Part shown: positions 34,621 to 46,492 of the stretch, in pieces | Numbering within the stretch: position 1 is the stretch's first letter | Layout of the letters: every line of letters begins with the position of its first letter | NCBI RefSeq assembly: GCF_026213295.1 | Contig: NC_079423.1 | Span: forward strand, 17,859,085 to 17,923,084 | Origin: Gadus chalcogrammus | Lineage: Eukaryota; Chordata; Actinopteri; Gadiformes; Gadidae | Direction of reading: 5' to 3' | Length of the DNA stretch: 64,000 nt | The notes under the pieces: model-generated | Seen by the model: the letters and a program-made list of their open reading frames with translations, nothing else | Told to the model about the DNA's origin: nothing | The model's database searches: none | Program-made: the position numbers and the translations under genes

Positions 34621-34900
34621 GCCATCCACGGTTACGCGTCAGTGTCGTTGGTGGTTATTTTGTTAATCTCTTAACCGTCAATCCCTCATTATCCCTCCGA
34701 CACACTGACGTCATGTCACCGCCAGGCGGCGACAGAGCGACGCGGCAGCGCAGCGAGCGCCCATCAGCGGCGGTTTAACTGGTCCTGGATCTGTCACAAC
34801 ACGACGCGTGCTATCAGGCCTGATGCTGCTGAACTGATATCAGACCGACCGCTGCAACGCGTTTCACTCTCTCTGCTCCGTCACGCAAACCACTACAGAC
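34621..34900. promoter_or_regulatory. candidate upstream regulatory block with CRE
   Basis: TGACGTCA at 34706-34713 is the second perfect CRE upstream of barhl2. CpG-rich sequence and CATCAGCGGCGGTTTAACTGG follow. Inferred. Confidence 0.35.
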
Positions 34901-35498
34901 ACACAACGCGGACAACAAAACAAACTGCATCTAATTGGAGTTTAAATGCACGCTTAAACTTTTATTTTTTATTGTTTATTTTTGGTTTGTAAATGTCAGA
35001 TTTTTTAAACCATGTTTGAATAATCACAACACTGCTGAGGTCGAAAGATGAGTAGAGCTAGTAGGCGGTTTTATAGTAGGCCTATTATATACAGGCCTAC
35101 TATTATATATTTTAATACTTATATCGTCAATTTATTAAAGACTATTCTATGTATTCATATTAAATATTCTACATAAAATACTTATATTATTATCTCGATT
35201 TCCAAAACTACAATTAGCCTAGCAGATGACATAATGCTATTATATACATATAATAGCATATCATTGTAGGCCTAAGCCTATTCGTATTATGGTAAATAAA
35301 CATTGTAATCGTAGATGATATTTTGAATTATATAAATATCGTTGATAGGCCTATAATATAAACATATAGAATAGGCCTATACATCTACATACATACACAT
35401 GTATACATATGTATATGTATATACATATATATTATACATACGTATTACATACATATATATATATACATGCAATATACACATACACATCATATATCTGC
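34901..35498. other. AT-rich sequence with recurrent TAGGCCTA and TATACATA words
   Basis: TAGGCCTA palindromes occur repeatedly (for example 35077, 35343, 35372), and a TA/CA-rich tract lies at 35390-35490. No exon. Confidence 0.5.
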
Positions 35499-35980
35499 AT
35501 CAGAGGCCTCCTGTCGTGATATCGTGGCCCCATCAACGCGTCACGACATGTCGCGCCGCTGAAAGGCGCGCGTGGCTCCACACGTCAGCCAATAGGAGGA
35601 CAGATCGCCCTTTCATGAACTCCACCAATCGATGGGTTTATCAGGGTCTCCATTGAACGCCACCCGTTAGAGCATCGCCTTATTGGCCCCGGCTGATAGT
35701 CGATGATCGCCCGGCTGCGGATCGATTCCTGGCGCGTGAAGCTGTCACTTCACCGCACGCGACCTTCAGGTGCACAGCGCGGTCTCTGCAAGGAAACACG
35801 CGCATTTCGGCTGTCAATCACCAGCCTCACACACACGCACACACTGCAAACCCCGTCAGTCCGCATCCCCGCACACACCGCAGACCCCGTCAGTGCGCGT
35901 CCCTCCTCGCCCGGTTTATATTTAGCGGATTCTTTGGTGTTTACTCCGAAGGCGATGGATATAATGAGATACGACGAGAT
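35499..35980. promoter_or_regulatory. candidate regulatory or promoter block with several CCAAT boxes
   Basis: CAGCCAATAGGAGG (CCAAT at 35588), CACCAATCGATGGG and the inverted CTTATTGGCCCC lie within 120 bases in CpG-rich sequence, about 3 kb upstream of barhl2. GCGGATCGATTCC at 35717-35729 looks like a pol III B box. Function inferred. Confidence 0.35.
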
Positions 35981-36895
<915 letters not shown>

Positions 36896-37676
36896 TGGAG
36901 GAGGAGGAGGTGGAGGAGGAGGAGGAGGTGGAGGAGGAGGGTGGAGGAGTAGGAAGGAGGAGGAGGTAGGAGGAGCAGGTGGAGGAGGAGGTGGAGGAGC
37001 AGGTAGGAGGAGGAGGGTGGAGGTGGAGGGTGGAGGAGCAGGTAGGAGGAGCAGGTGGAGGAGGAGGTGGAGGAGCAGGTAGGAGGAGGAGGGTGGAGGT
37101 GGAGGGTGGAGGAGCAGGTAGGAGGAGCAGGTGGAGGAGGAGGAGGTGGAGGAGGAGGAGGAGGTGGAGGAGGAGGGTGGAGGAGTAGGAAGGAGGAGGA
37201 GGTAGGAGGAGCAGGTGGAGGAGGAGGGTGGAGGAGCAGGTAGGAGGAGGAGGGTGGAGGAGCAGGTAGGAGGAGGAGGGTGGAGGAGGAGGTAGGAGGA
37301 GGAGGTGGAGGAGGAGGTAGGAGGAGCAGGTGGAGGAGGAGGTGGAGGGTGGAGGAGGAGGTGGAGGAGCAGGTGGAGGAGGAGGTGGAGGAGCAGGTAG
37401 GAGGAGGAGGGTGGAGGAGGAGGTGGAGGAGGAGGTAGGAGGAGTAGGAAGGAGGAGGAGGTAGGAGGAGCAGGTGGAGGAGGAGGTGGAGGGTGGAGGA
37501 GGAGGTGGAGGAGCAGGTGGAGGAGGAGGTGGAGGAGCAGGTAGGAGGAGGAGGGTGGAGGAGCAGGTGGAGGAGGAGGTAGGAGGAGCAGGTGGAGGAG
37601 GAGGTGGAGGGTGGAGGAGGAGGTAGGAGGAGCAGGTGGAGGAGGAGGAGGAGGAGCAGGTGGAGGGTGGAGCAGT
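36896..37676. repeat. GGA-rich array with AGGAGCAGGTGGAGGAGGAG units
   Basis: About 780 bases of GGAGGA, GGTAGGAGGAGCA and GGTGGAGGGTGGA modules. Blocks near 36980-37080 reappear near 37040-37160 and 37450-37600, giving higher-order structure. The purine strand is G-quadruplex- and triplex-capable. Confidence 0.96.
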
Positions 37677-37883
37677 CTAAAGCAGGGACAGGGCTGTGGA
37701 CGAGGTGGAGGAGGAACATCTGGGCTCCACGGTGGAGGTGCTACGTTCCACCACAGAGGTCTCCTTCGTTCCCAGAGGTCACAGGGTCACGCGCAACTCA
37801 CACAACCTGTGGCTGAATGACTTCCTCTGCTGCTGAACCACTCAGCTAATGCAGCCCACTCTAGCTCCTCCCAAAGCCCCCGT
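37677..37883. other. unique spacer
   Basis: Short repeat-free sequence; no exon. Confidence 0.4.
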
Positions 37884-38040
37884 CCGCAGTACGGAGGTCC
37901 GCAGTACGGAGGTCCGCAGTACGGAGGTCCGCAGTACGGAGGTCCGCAGTACGGAGGTCCGCAGTACGGGGGTCCCCAGTACGGAGGTCCCCAGTACGGA
38001 GGTCCGCAGTACGGAGGTCCCCAGTACGGAGGTCCCAGTC
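37884..38040. repeat. 15-bp minisatellite, about 10 copies (CCGCAGTACGGAGGT)
   Basis: Near-identical 15-base units (some CCCCAGTACGG). Because the unit is a multiple of three, the frame stays open as a Ser-Thr-Glu-Val-Arg repeat, not a gene. Confidence 0.97.
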
Positions 38041-38280
38041 CGCCCGCTGGAGGTCCCTGTTTAATGGGAGGTCAGATTGGACTCACGTGAACTCTACTCA
38101 TGTTAACAGATTAAATTCATGTGCTACAGTAAGATGCAACACAACATGACCTGTTAATGATCATCCCCTGATGATATGGTATAGTGAATATACGTCATAC
38201 GATAGAATGAAATATGATCATTTATTGATCATAATTTATCATATATTGTAATTACTATGTTGTATGGATTATTTTCATGT
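38041..38280. other. AT-rich spacer
   Basis: ATGATATGG/ATCATA words that grade into the following repeat. Confidence 0.4.
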
Positions 38281-38578
38281 TGTATGATGACAATACTTCT
38301 ATTCATGTTCTACTGTATGATATCAGGTTATATTCATGTTCTACTGTATGATCTAAGGCTTTATTCTGTTCTACTGTATGATATAAGGTTCTATCCATGT
38401 TCTACTGAATGATAGGTTATATTCATGTTGTACTGTATAATATGTTCTATCCATGTTCTACTGAATGATAGGTTATATTCATGTTGTACTGTATAATATG
38501 TTCTATCCATGTTCTACTGAATGATAGGTTATATTCATGTTGTACTGTATAATATGTTCTATCCATGTTCACTGTCTG
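38281..38578. repeat. minisatellite, about 30-60-bp units (TATTCATGTTCTACTGTATG)
   Basis: Units of TTCATGTT[C/G]TACTGTATGATA-AGGTT. The later part is a 60-base doublet (CTATCCATGTTCTACTGAAT followed by GATAGGTTATATTCATG) in three near-identical copies. Confidence 0.93.
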
Positions 38579-38642
38579 ATATCAGCTGGTACGCCTGAGC
38601 TCTGATTGGCTGTCATGTTGTATTTCCTGAGGCAGATGTTTA

Positions 38643-38949
38643 TGAACAATACAACGGAGGAATGTACCATTACAGATCGCAGGAACGTACCATTAAAGAA
38701 CCTACTGCTTTAGAACGTACCATTAAAGAACGTAATGCTTTAGAACGTACCATTACAGATCGCAGGAACGTACCATTAAAGAGCGTACTGCTTTAGAACG
38801 TACCATTACAGATCGCAGGAACGTACCATTAAAGAACGTACTGCTTTAGAACGTACCATTACAGATCGCAGGAACGTACCATTAAAGAACGTACTGCTTT
38901 AGAACGTACCATTACAGATCGCAGGAACGTACCATTAAAGAACGTACTG
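38643..38949. repeat. 54-bp minisatellite, left part (GAACGTACCATTACAGATCG)
   Basis: Units combine GAACGTACCATTACAGATCGCAG, GAACGTACCATTAAAGAACGTACTGCTTTA. The array is interrupted at 38950 by a hAT-type element and resumes at 39228. Confidence 0.95.
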
Positions 38950-39227
38950 CAGTGTTTCCCACACATTGACGAGACTATGGCGGCCCGCCATAGTCTAATT
39001 TCGGCCGCCATAGTCTCTGCGTGCACATGAATTATTATTATTATTAAAAAAAAAAAAAAATTTTTTTTTTGCTCAGACGAAGTTTGAAGACATACAACCT
39101 CCCCCCCCCCGTCAACAATCGCTCCATACAACCCCCCCCCCCCCCCCCCCCCCGGTCAACAATCGCTCCATACCCCCCCCCTTCCCCCCCCCCCCCATAG
39201 TCTCCAAAATTTCTGTGGGAAACACTG
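38950..39227. mobile_element. non-autonomous hAT-type element (MITE) inserted in a minisatellite
   Basis: The terminal inverted repeats are CAGTGTTTCCCACA and TGTGGGAAACACTG. GTACTG at 38944-38949 is repeated at 39228-39233, and the uninterrupted array reads GTACTG only once at this point, so it is a target duplication. hAT elements usually make 8-bp duplications; only 6 bp match here. Inside are a strong hairpin (GACTATGGCGG / CCGCCATAGTC, 38973-38995), an A/T homopolymer junction and two CAACAATCGCTCCATAC copies with long C runs. No transposase. Confidence 0.85.
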
Positions 39228-39395
39228 GTACTGCTTTAGAACGTACCATTACAGATCGCAGGAACGTACCATTACAGAGCGTACTGCTTTAGAACGTACC
39301 ATTACAGATCGCAGGAACGTACCATTGAAGAACGTACTGCTTTAGAACGTACCATTAAAGAACGTACTGTTTAGAACGTACCATTACAGATCTTT
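39228..39395. repeat. 54-bp minisatellite, right part
   Basis: Continuation of the GAACGTACCATTA array after the hAT-type insertion. Confidence 0.95.
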
Positions 39396-39561
39396 ACCCA
39401 GCATCCTCATGGAGCTCAAATATTCATTAAAGGAAACATTAAGATTCAATAAAGAAAAGATAAAAAAAATTAAACAATGCTGGAGTGTAGGAAAAATACA
39501 GACTGTGGGTGATGATCACAGGACCTGAAGCATCGAATAAGTCCGAGACTCGTCAGGTCCT
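39396..39561. other. unique spacer
   Basis: No feature seen. Confidence 0.4.
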
Positions 39562-39713
39562 GGTCTAGACCAGCGGACCAGACCGGTCCAGGTCTGGACC
39601 AGACCGGTCTAGACCTGGACCGGTCTGGTCCAGGTCTGGACCACACCGGTCTAGACCTGGACCGGTCTGGACCAGACCGGTCCAGACCTGGACCGGTCTG
39701 AACCACCAGACCG
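39562..39713. repeat. palindrome-rich repeat, GGACCAGACCGGTCCAGGTC units
   Basis: ACCGGTC/GACCGGT and CCAGGTCTGG / AGACCTGGA palindromes alternate about eight times. Almost any pair of units is self-complementary, so the region can form many alternative hairpins or a cruciform. Confidence 0.93.
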
Positions 39714-40040
39714 GTCTTCTCTCTGGGCTGTAGCCTGGTTCACTAACAGGAAGTACTGTCCTCCACGCGGTCTCTGAGTGGGAGACGGACCAGAGTCCGC
39801 CTGCTGGTCTGTTCAGGACCATGAGGGTCCAGTCTGTCTACTGGTCCGGTCCGGTCCAGACTCTGGTTGTATCTGATCCGAGGTCTGTTTAGCATTTGAC
39901 ATATTTATGCATATATATATATATGTTTATATATGAACATATAGATAAATATTTATAAACTTATATATGTAAACAAATATATATAATCATATGTATATAA
40001 CGTATGTATATATAGTTTATCTTTTTCCAGATCTTCATTC
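39714..40040. other. unique sequence with TATA/CATA-rich tract at 39900-40020
   Basis: ATATATATATATGTTTATAT and related words. No exon. Confidence 0.45.
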
Positions 40041-40835
<795 letters not shown>

Positions 40836-41226
40836 CATTAGCAGAGCTGTCAGTCAGGGAGGGTCGCACGGCCCCCCGGAGCCAACACCACCAGCACCAC
40901 TGCCGCTCCGCCCTCCTCCTCCACCCTCTGTCTCCTCCCTCCTCCTCCTCCACTTCTCTACTCATCCTCCTCCCCCTTCTCCTCCTCCTCCTCCTCCATC
41001 ATCTTCTCCTCCTTCCTTCCTCCTCCTCCTCCCTCCTCCTCCTCCTCCTCCTCCTCCTCCTCCTCCTCCTTCTCCTCCTCCATCTTCTCCTCCTCCTCCT
41101 CCTCCTCCCTTCCTCCTCCTCCTCCTCCTCCTCCATCTTCTCCTCCTCCATCTTCTCCTCCTTCCTTCCTCCTCCTCCTCCCTCCTCCTCCCTCCTCCTC
41201 CTCCTCCTCCTCCTCCTCCTCCTCTG
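40836..41226. repeat. (CCT)n array with CCATCTTCT and TTCC breaks
   Basis: The pure array is about 40910-41226, mostly CCT. CTCCTCCATCTTCTCCTCC recurs four times. Leu/Ser/Pro (+) and Glu/Arg (-) readings are artefacts. Confidence 0.95.
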
Positions 41227-41790
41227 ATTGATCCATGCCGATGGCGACGCTGAGATAATTACGACCCTAGATCTCAGGTGTGATTTCCGACCGAAGTCAC
41301 GCACGCCGCGGGAACAACGCCGTGATCGGAAACAACGCCGTGATCGGAAACAACGCCGTGATCGGAAAACGCTCGATTGTCACTTCCTGTTACCTGATGT
41401 CGGAGCGAAGACGGATCACAAACAGCGGGGAACGCGGGGTTAGTGTGAGTATCGCCGCGGTAACAGGGGAGGCAGACGGCGGTGGCGGGAGGAGGGAGCG
41501 AGTGAGCGGCTGATGAGGCAGTGATTAGAGGTGATTAGGGCGCGCTCCCCCGCGGGGGCGGGCCTAGCTGGTTCTCTCTCTGGAAGGTTCTCCGCCGGGC
41601 GGTTCTGTTCAACACGGCTTAATGACATTTAAAAACAAACGGCGGGTCATTACCGGGACGGGCGTGACAACTGACAGCGGGGGGGGCTAAACGGGGGAGG
41701 GGGGGGTCTTATTTACAGGAGCGCCCGTTCGCTGGCGCTGCCCTGTCAGCCGTGACGGGCGCGGGGGGGGGGGGGACTGTAAACATGAGG
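41227..41790. other. unique sequence with an 18-bp repeat at 41318-41372
   Basis: GTGATCGGAAACAACGCC is present three times in tandem, the last diverging. CpG-rich sequence follows, and G runs lie at 41679-41708 and 41762-41775. No exon. Confidence 0.6.
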
Positions 41791-42091
41791 AGAGCGGCTA
41801 TAAATACCCCCCAGACACACACACCCCGCTAGAGGGGATCATTATCCTACGGCACAGACCCCCTCTCTGCCGTCGGAACCATCACCGGTACTCCGACTGA
41901 TCGCCATGGAGACCAAAGCCGCTCAGAACCGGAACCCAAACAGAAACCCGGAGGCTGAACGCCGTCAGGTCGGTTCAACACCGGTATCTAACCGATCAAT
42001 CGGATTAAAGTTCGGGCTCACCGACATCGCCACTGACGTGGCGTTGGGCTCTACGCAGACCTCCGATCAGGCCTGTGGAACGCAATAAGTT
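41791..42091 (+). promoter_or_regulatory. TATA-box-like site with a downstream 60-codon frame
   Basis: GGCTATAAATACCCC (TATAAATA at 41799-41806) lies 107 bases before an ATG at 41906 in a good context (GCCATGG), which opens a 60-codon frame to TAA. The predicted peptide is polar, without any motif I recognise. It could be a promoter with a short non-coding or micropeptide transcript, or coincidence. Confidence 0.25.
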
Positions 42092-42370
42092 ACATCAACA
42101 ACAACAACATCAACAACGACAACAAGGTCAACGTCAACAACAGCAGCTCCCGTCACTCAGCGGCTCCTCCCAGCGTCGCCGCCGTGAGGCCTGAGTGACA
42201 GCTGACGAGGCCGCCTCGGCCCACCTCCACCGCGAGGCCATTAGCCGTCGTCAGGGGCCCGGCGTCAGGGGCCCGTCATCAGGGGCCCGTCGTCAGGGGC
42301 GACGGGCCCATCAGGGGCCCGTCGTCAGGGGTCTGTCGTCAGGGGCCCGGCGTCAGGGGCCCGGCGCGCT
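42092..42370. repeat. (CAA)n-like stretch and a GTCAGGGGCCCG minisatellite
   Basis: 42095-42150 is ACAACAACATCAACAACGAC. From 42252 to 42364 a 12-13-base unit GTC[G/A]TCAGGGGCCC repeats about nine times; GGGGCCC is palindromic. Confidence 0.85.
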
Positions 42371-42715
42371 CCACCGCCGCCATTACCCATCATCCCTCAC
42401 TCCGCGTGACAGCGCGGCGGCGGGAACACGCGCGCAAACACAAACAACACAATGTAAACGGGGAATCAGGTGGGTAAACAACGCGGGCACGGAGGCCCGC
42501 CCCCCCTGCCCCCCCCCCCCCCCACCCCACTCTGAAAGGGGGGGGGGGGTGATGTCATTAATGAACCCGGGCAAAACACGGCGGCGGATAATGAAAGGCG
42601 GAGGCGCGCGGCAGCGCGGGGAACAAAGGTGGCGGCGTGTGCGTACAGGAGAGCGCGGAGCGCGGAGCGAGCGATGATTAAATGATCAAACGCTGGCAGG
42701 GAGCGCTCCGTGTCA
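42371..42715. other. unique CpG-rich sequence with C and G runs
   Basis: A C run (42510-42523) and a G run (42538-42549) face each other as an inverted pair 15 bases apart. No exon. Confidence 0.4.
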
Positions 42716-43050
42716 CAGCCAGGCACAAGTGAAAGTTAGGTTTCAAGCACACTGTAATTAGAGCGCGTTGTCAGTTTGACATTAATGCAGCCAGCAGAAG
42801 CTCTCTAATTGGCCTCAGAGGGGAAAGTGAACCAGAAGATATATTAACATTTTAAAAAAGCATATTCTGCCTAATCCTTTCACTTTTCAACAATATTTGA
42901 AGACCAAAATGCCCCAGGCATGAGAATTTAAATGAGCAATTTTGTTTTAGAAGGAAGCGGCCAATGAGACAGAAAACAGACTAAAGGGAAATCATTAGTG
43001 TGTGAGTGCTGCTGACAGACTGCCGGCCTGTCACTAGCAGTCTGCGTAGC
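42716..43050. promoter_or_regulatory. candidate conserved non-coding element
   Basis: Repeat-free, AT-leaning block with GCACACTGTAATTAGAGC, GACATTAATGCAGCC, CTCTAATTGGCCTC and GAGAATTTAAATGAGCAATT. Four or more homeodomain-type cores occur in 250 bases. By eye this is one of the most enhancer-like segments of the window; conservation was not tested. Confidence 0.45.
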
Positions 43051-43339
43051 TAGCGCGCCACGCTAGCAGATAGGCTGATCACATGAAGAGCGCCGTAAAC
43101 GTGCAGCCAGGAGTCAAAGCCCATTATGGGGAAACTCAAATATGGGGGTGAGGATGAGAAGGAGCCAGGAGGAGGAGGAGGAGGGGAGTTCTTGGAAACG
43201 ACCGGGCATCCACAGATCCACGGATAATGGTGTGTTGTTATCATACAAACAAACACACAGAAACGCAACCCTGCTACAGCACACAGCTACACAACATGGA
43301 CCACATCATACAACATGACATAAAACACAAACTCCTACG
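43051..43339. other. unique spacer
   Basis: GGAGGAGGAGGAG tract at 43166-43183. No exon. Confidence 0.4.
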
Positions 43340-44425
43340 ATACAGCTAGCTAGTTGTACTGTCATGCTATGATACCGCTAGCTAGTTCTACTATACATTA
43401 TGATATGATCCCACCAGCTAGTTTTCCTATCATGCTATGACACCGCTAGCTAGTTCTACTGTACATTATGCTATGATACAGCTAGCTACTTGAACTATCA
43501 TGCTATGATACAGCTAGCTGGTTCTACTATACATTATGCCATGATACAGCGAGCTAGTTCTACTATCATGCAATGATACAGCTAGCTAGTTGTACTATAC
43601 ATTATGCTATGATACAGCTAGCTAGTTCTACTATAACTTATGCTGATACAGCTAGCTAGTTCTACTATACATTATGCCATGATACAGCTAGCTAGTTGTA
43701 CTATACATTATGCCATAATGAAGCTAGCTAGTTCTACCATTATGCTATAATACAGTTAGCTAGTTCTACTAGCATGCTATGATACAGCTAGCTAGTTCTA
43801 CTATACATTATGCTATAATACAGCTAGCTAGTTGTACTATACATTATGCCATAATGCAGCTAGCTAGTTCTACCATTATTCTATAATACAGTTAGCTAGT
43901 GCTACTAGCATGCTATGATACAGCTAGCTAGTTCTACTATACATTATGCTATGATACAGCGAGCTAGTTCTAATATCATGCAATGATACAGCTAGCTAGT
44001 TCTACTGTACATTATGCTACGATACAGCTAGATAGTTTTACTATACGTTATGCTACGATACAGCTAGCTAGTTCTACTATTCATTATGCTTTAATACCGC
44101 TAGCTAGTTCTACTATACATTATGCTATGATACAGCTAGCTGGTTCTAATATACATTATGCTATGATACCGCTAGTTCTACTGTACATTATGCTATGATA
44201 TAGCTAGCTAGTTTTACTATACATTAAACTATGATACAGCTAGATAGTACTGCTATACATTATGCTATGATACCGCTAGCTAGTTCTAAACATTATTCTA
44301 TGATACAGCTAGCTAGTTCTACTATTATGCTATGATACAGTTAGCTAGTTCTACTAGCATGCTATGATAAAGCTAGCTAGTTCTACTATACATTATGCTA
44401 TGATACAGCGAGCTAGTTTCCTATC
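43340..44425. repeat. minisatellite, about 36-bp units (GATACAGCTAGCTAGTTCTA)
   Basis: About 30 units over 1.1 kb: GATACAGCTAGCTAGTTCTA-CTATACATTATGCTAT. Some units lack the ATACATT part (…CTATCATGCTAT…), giving two length classes. Each unit contains the GCTAGC palindrome and, flanking it, CTAGCTAG. Confidence 0.97.
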
Positions 44426-44517
44426 ATGCTACGACACACTAAATGGGATGGAGCGACTGGGCTGTAACAACCGATCCTTGGCCTTTTCTAGACGACCAGA
44501 GGAAGAGGAGGGTAGGG
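44426..44517. other. unique spacer
   Basis: Short repeat-free sequence. Confidence 0.4.
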
Positions 44518-44805
44518 CCACCTGCTCCAGAAATTCAGGAGGAGGAAGAGGAGGAAGAGGAGGATGATGGAAGAGAAAAGGGAGCAGCAGGAAGAGGGCA
44601 ATGAAGAGGAGGAGGATGATGACAAGGAGAAGGAGGAGCAAGATGTGGAGGAAGAGGAGGATGATGAAGAGGAGGAGGAGGAGAAAGATGGGGAGGAAGA
44701 GGAGGATGATGAGGAGGAGGAGGAGAAAGATGGGGAGGAAGAGGAGGATACTGAAGAGGAGGAGGAGGACCAGGAGGAAGAGCAAGATGATAGACGCGGA
44801 GAGTG
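44518..44805. repeat. (GGA)n/(GAA)n purine array
   Basis: GAGGAGGAAGAGGAGGATGA modules. GAGAAAGATGGGGAGGAAGA occurs twice. The Glu/Asp-rich reading is an artefact. Confidence 0.94.
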
Positions 44806-45180
44806 AGACAGGCTCAACTCAAACCCAGACGCGTGTCAACAACAACAACCACAACAAAAGTGTAAATGATCTCCCAGCATGCCTAGCAGCGGCGGCAGCC
44901 CTAGGCAGGGCCTCCTGCATTCAGCTCAGACCCGCTCTGATACGTGTTCTGGGCTGTTTTACGGCCGCGTGTTCGCCGCGCCGCTCACAGCGCAGACATT
45001 TAATCAGAGCCTTTGATAAGCGCTCTGAACAAAGCGCGGGCTTCCTGCTCCTACTGCCGGGGGCGAGAGATCCTCCGACAGCCCGCCGTCCACCGCCGCT
45101 CTGGATATAGAGCCCACCTGTCAGAGCGCACGCCACTCACTGTGACAGACGCAGACGCAGAGAACCAGAGAGCTCCTCAT
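44806..45180. promoter_or_regulatory. candidate non-coding regulatory block
   Basis: 44870-45060 is repeat-free, with GCAGACATTTAATCAGAGCC and TTTGATAAGCGCTCTG; AACAACAACAACC lies just before. Inferred. Confidence 0.3.
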
Positions 45181-45253
45181 CAGAGGGAGGGAGGGGAGAG
45201 AGGGAGAGGGGGGAGAGGGAGAGACAGAGACAGAGACAGAGAGAGAGAGAGAC

Positions 45254-45289
<36 letters not shown>

Positions 45290-45293
45290 AGGG

Positions 45294-45361
<68 letters not shown>

Positions 45362-45427
45362 ACGACAGAGAGAGAGAGAGAGAGGGAGAGAGAGGGAGAA
45401 AGAAACAGAGAGGGAGGGGGAGAGAGG

Positions 45428-45460
<33 letters not shown>

Positions 45461-45475
45461 GGAGACAGAGACAGA
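45181..45475. repeat. compound (GA)n/(GGGA)n array
   Basis: About 295 bases of GA with GGGAGAGG, GACAGAGACAGA and GAAAGAAAC interruptions. Confidence 0.95.
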
Positions 45476-46095
45476 GAGATACAGAGAAGCAGAAACAGAT
45501 GATGGAGAGACAGGTAGAGAGAGAAACAGGTAGAGAGAGATCGCGATCCAATCTGGCGAGTATTCCAACCACGCGGTCGTTGTACTCTGCGTTCATCAGC
45601 GCTCCCTGTTCCTGTACCCAGCGTTCCCGGTCCTACGGACACATTACACTGTCATCAGCAGGCGGTAAAACATCCTCCATTAAAGCGCCGGTAAGAACCA
45701 GCCCCCGAGCGGTCCGTCGGAGCGGAGAGGAGCCGGCTCCCAGCGACCCGGGCTCTAACCACAGGAAGCTACGAACTAGGGGACCATTTGACCCCCCAGC
45801 ATCCAGTATGGAGCCCGCCTCCCTCAGCCAATGGGAGCGCAGTGAGGTCACCGGGGCCCGGCAGGCCTAGGGCCGGACGCAGGGCCCCCCCCCCTTCCTC
45901 TGGAACATTGTCCGGGCCCCGGCCTCCGCGCTCCCCTCCCGCCCGACTCCGACTCTCAAACGCACACACTCAAACGGAGGATTCAAACGCAGGACGTCGT
46001 CCGTCCGATCTGAATGCTCAAACGATCCGCGCTCTAATTGAGGGAAACCCGTCCGCGTGCGAGCGGGTTGTACCAGCGTGTTGCTGTGAAGGACG
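45476..46095. other. unique sequence, GC-rich
   Basis: A C10 run lies at 45886-45895. Frames stay open because of GC-rich composition; no recognisable exon. Confidence 0.4.
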
Positions 46096-46123
46096 CACAC
46101 ACACACACACACACACACACAGA

Positions 46124-46166
<43 letters not shown>

Positions 46167-46193
46167 ACACACACTGACACACACACACACACA
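46096..46193. repeat. (CA)n microsatellite with GAGA/GACA breaks
   Basis: About 98 bases of CA interrupted by AGAGACAC, AGACAC and TGACAC. Confidence 0.95.
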
Positions 46194-46453
46194 CGGGCGT
46201 CCAGGAGGATCTGGGATGAGAATGAATTCCAGCCCCGGAGCGTCGGCCTTCAGAGCCCCCCCCCCTCCGTCCTCCTCCTCATCTCTATTCTAGCCCCGGT
46301 CCCTCTGCTCCGCGCTGCTCCTCAGCTGCCACTCCATTATTCAAGGCCTGGTAAACAACCGGTCTGGGATGGACTCCGGGAACAGGAAGTCTAGCTGCTA
46401 GCTGCTAGCGCGCGGCGCCGCTGAGCTCCTGGCCCGGCCTGAGCAAACAGGAA

Positions 46454-46492
<39 letters not shown>

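Noticed and set aside
38950..39227. Autonomous hAT transposon
   Set aside because: Only 278 bases long and without any transposase frame.
42195..42677. A 160-codon forward frame
   Set aside because: It begins in the GTCAGGGGCCC repeats and continues through CpG-rich sequence with C/G homopolymers; no protein-like features.
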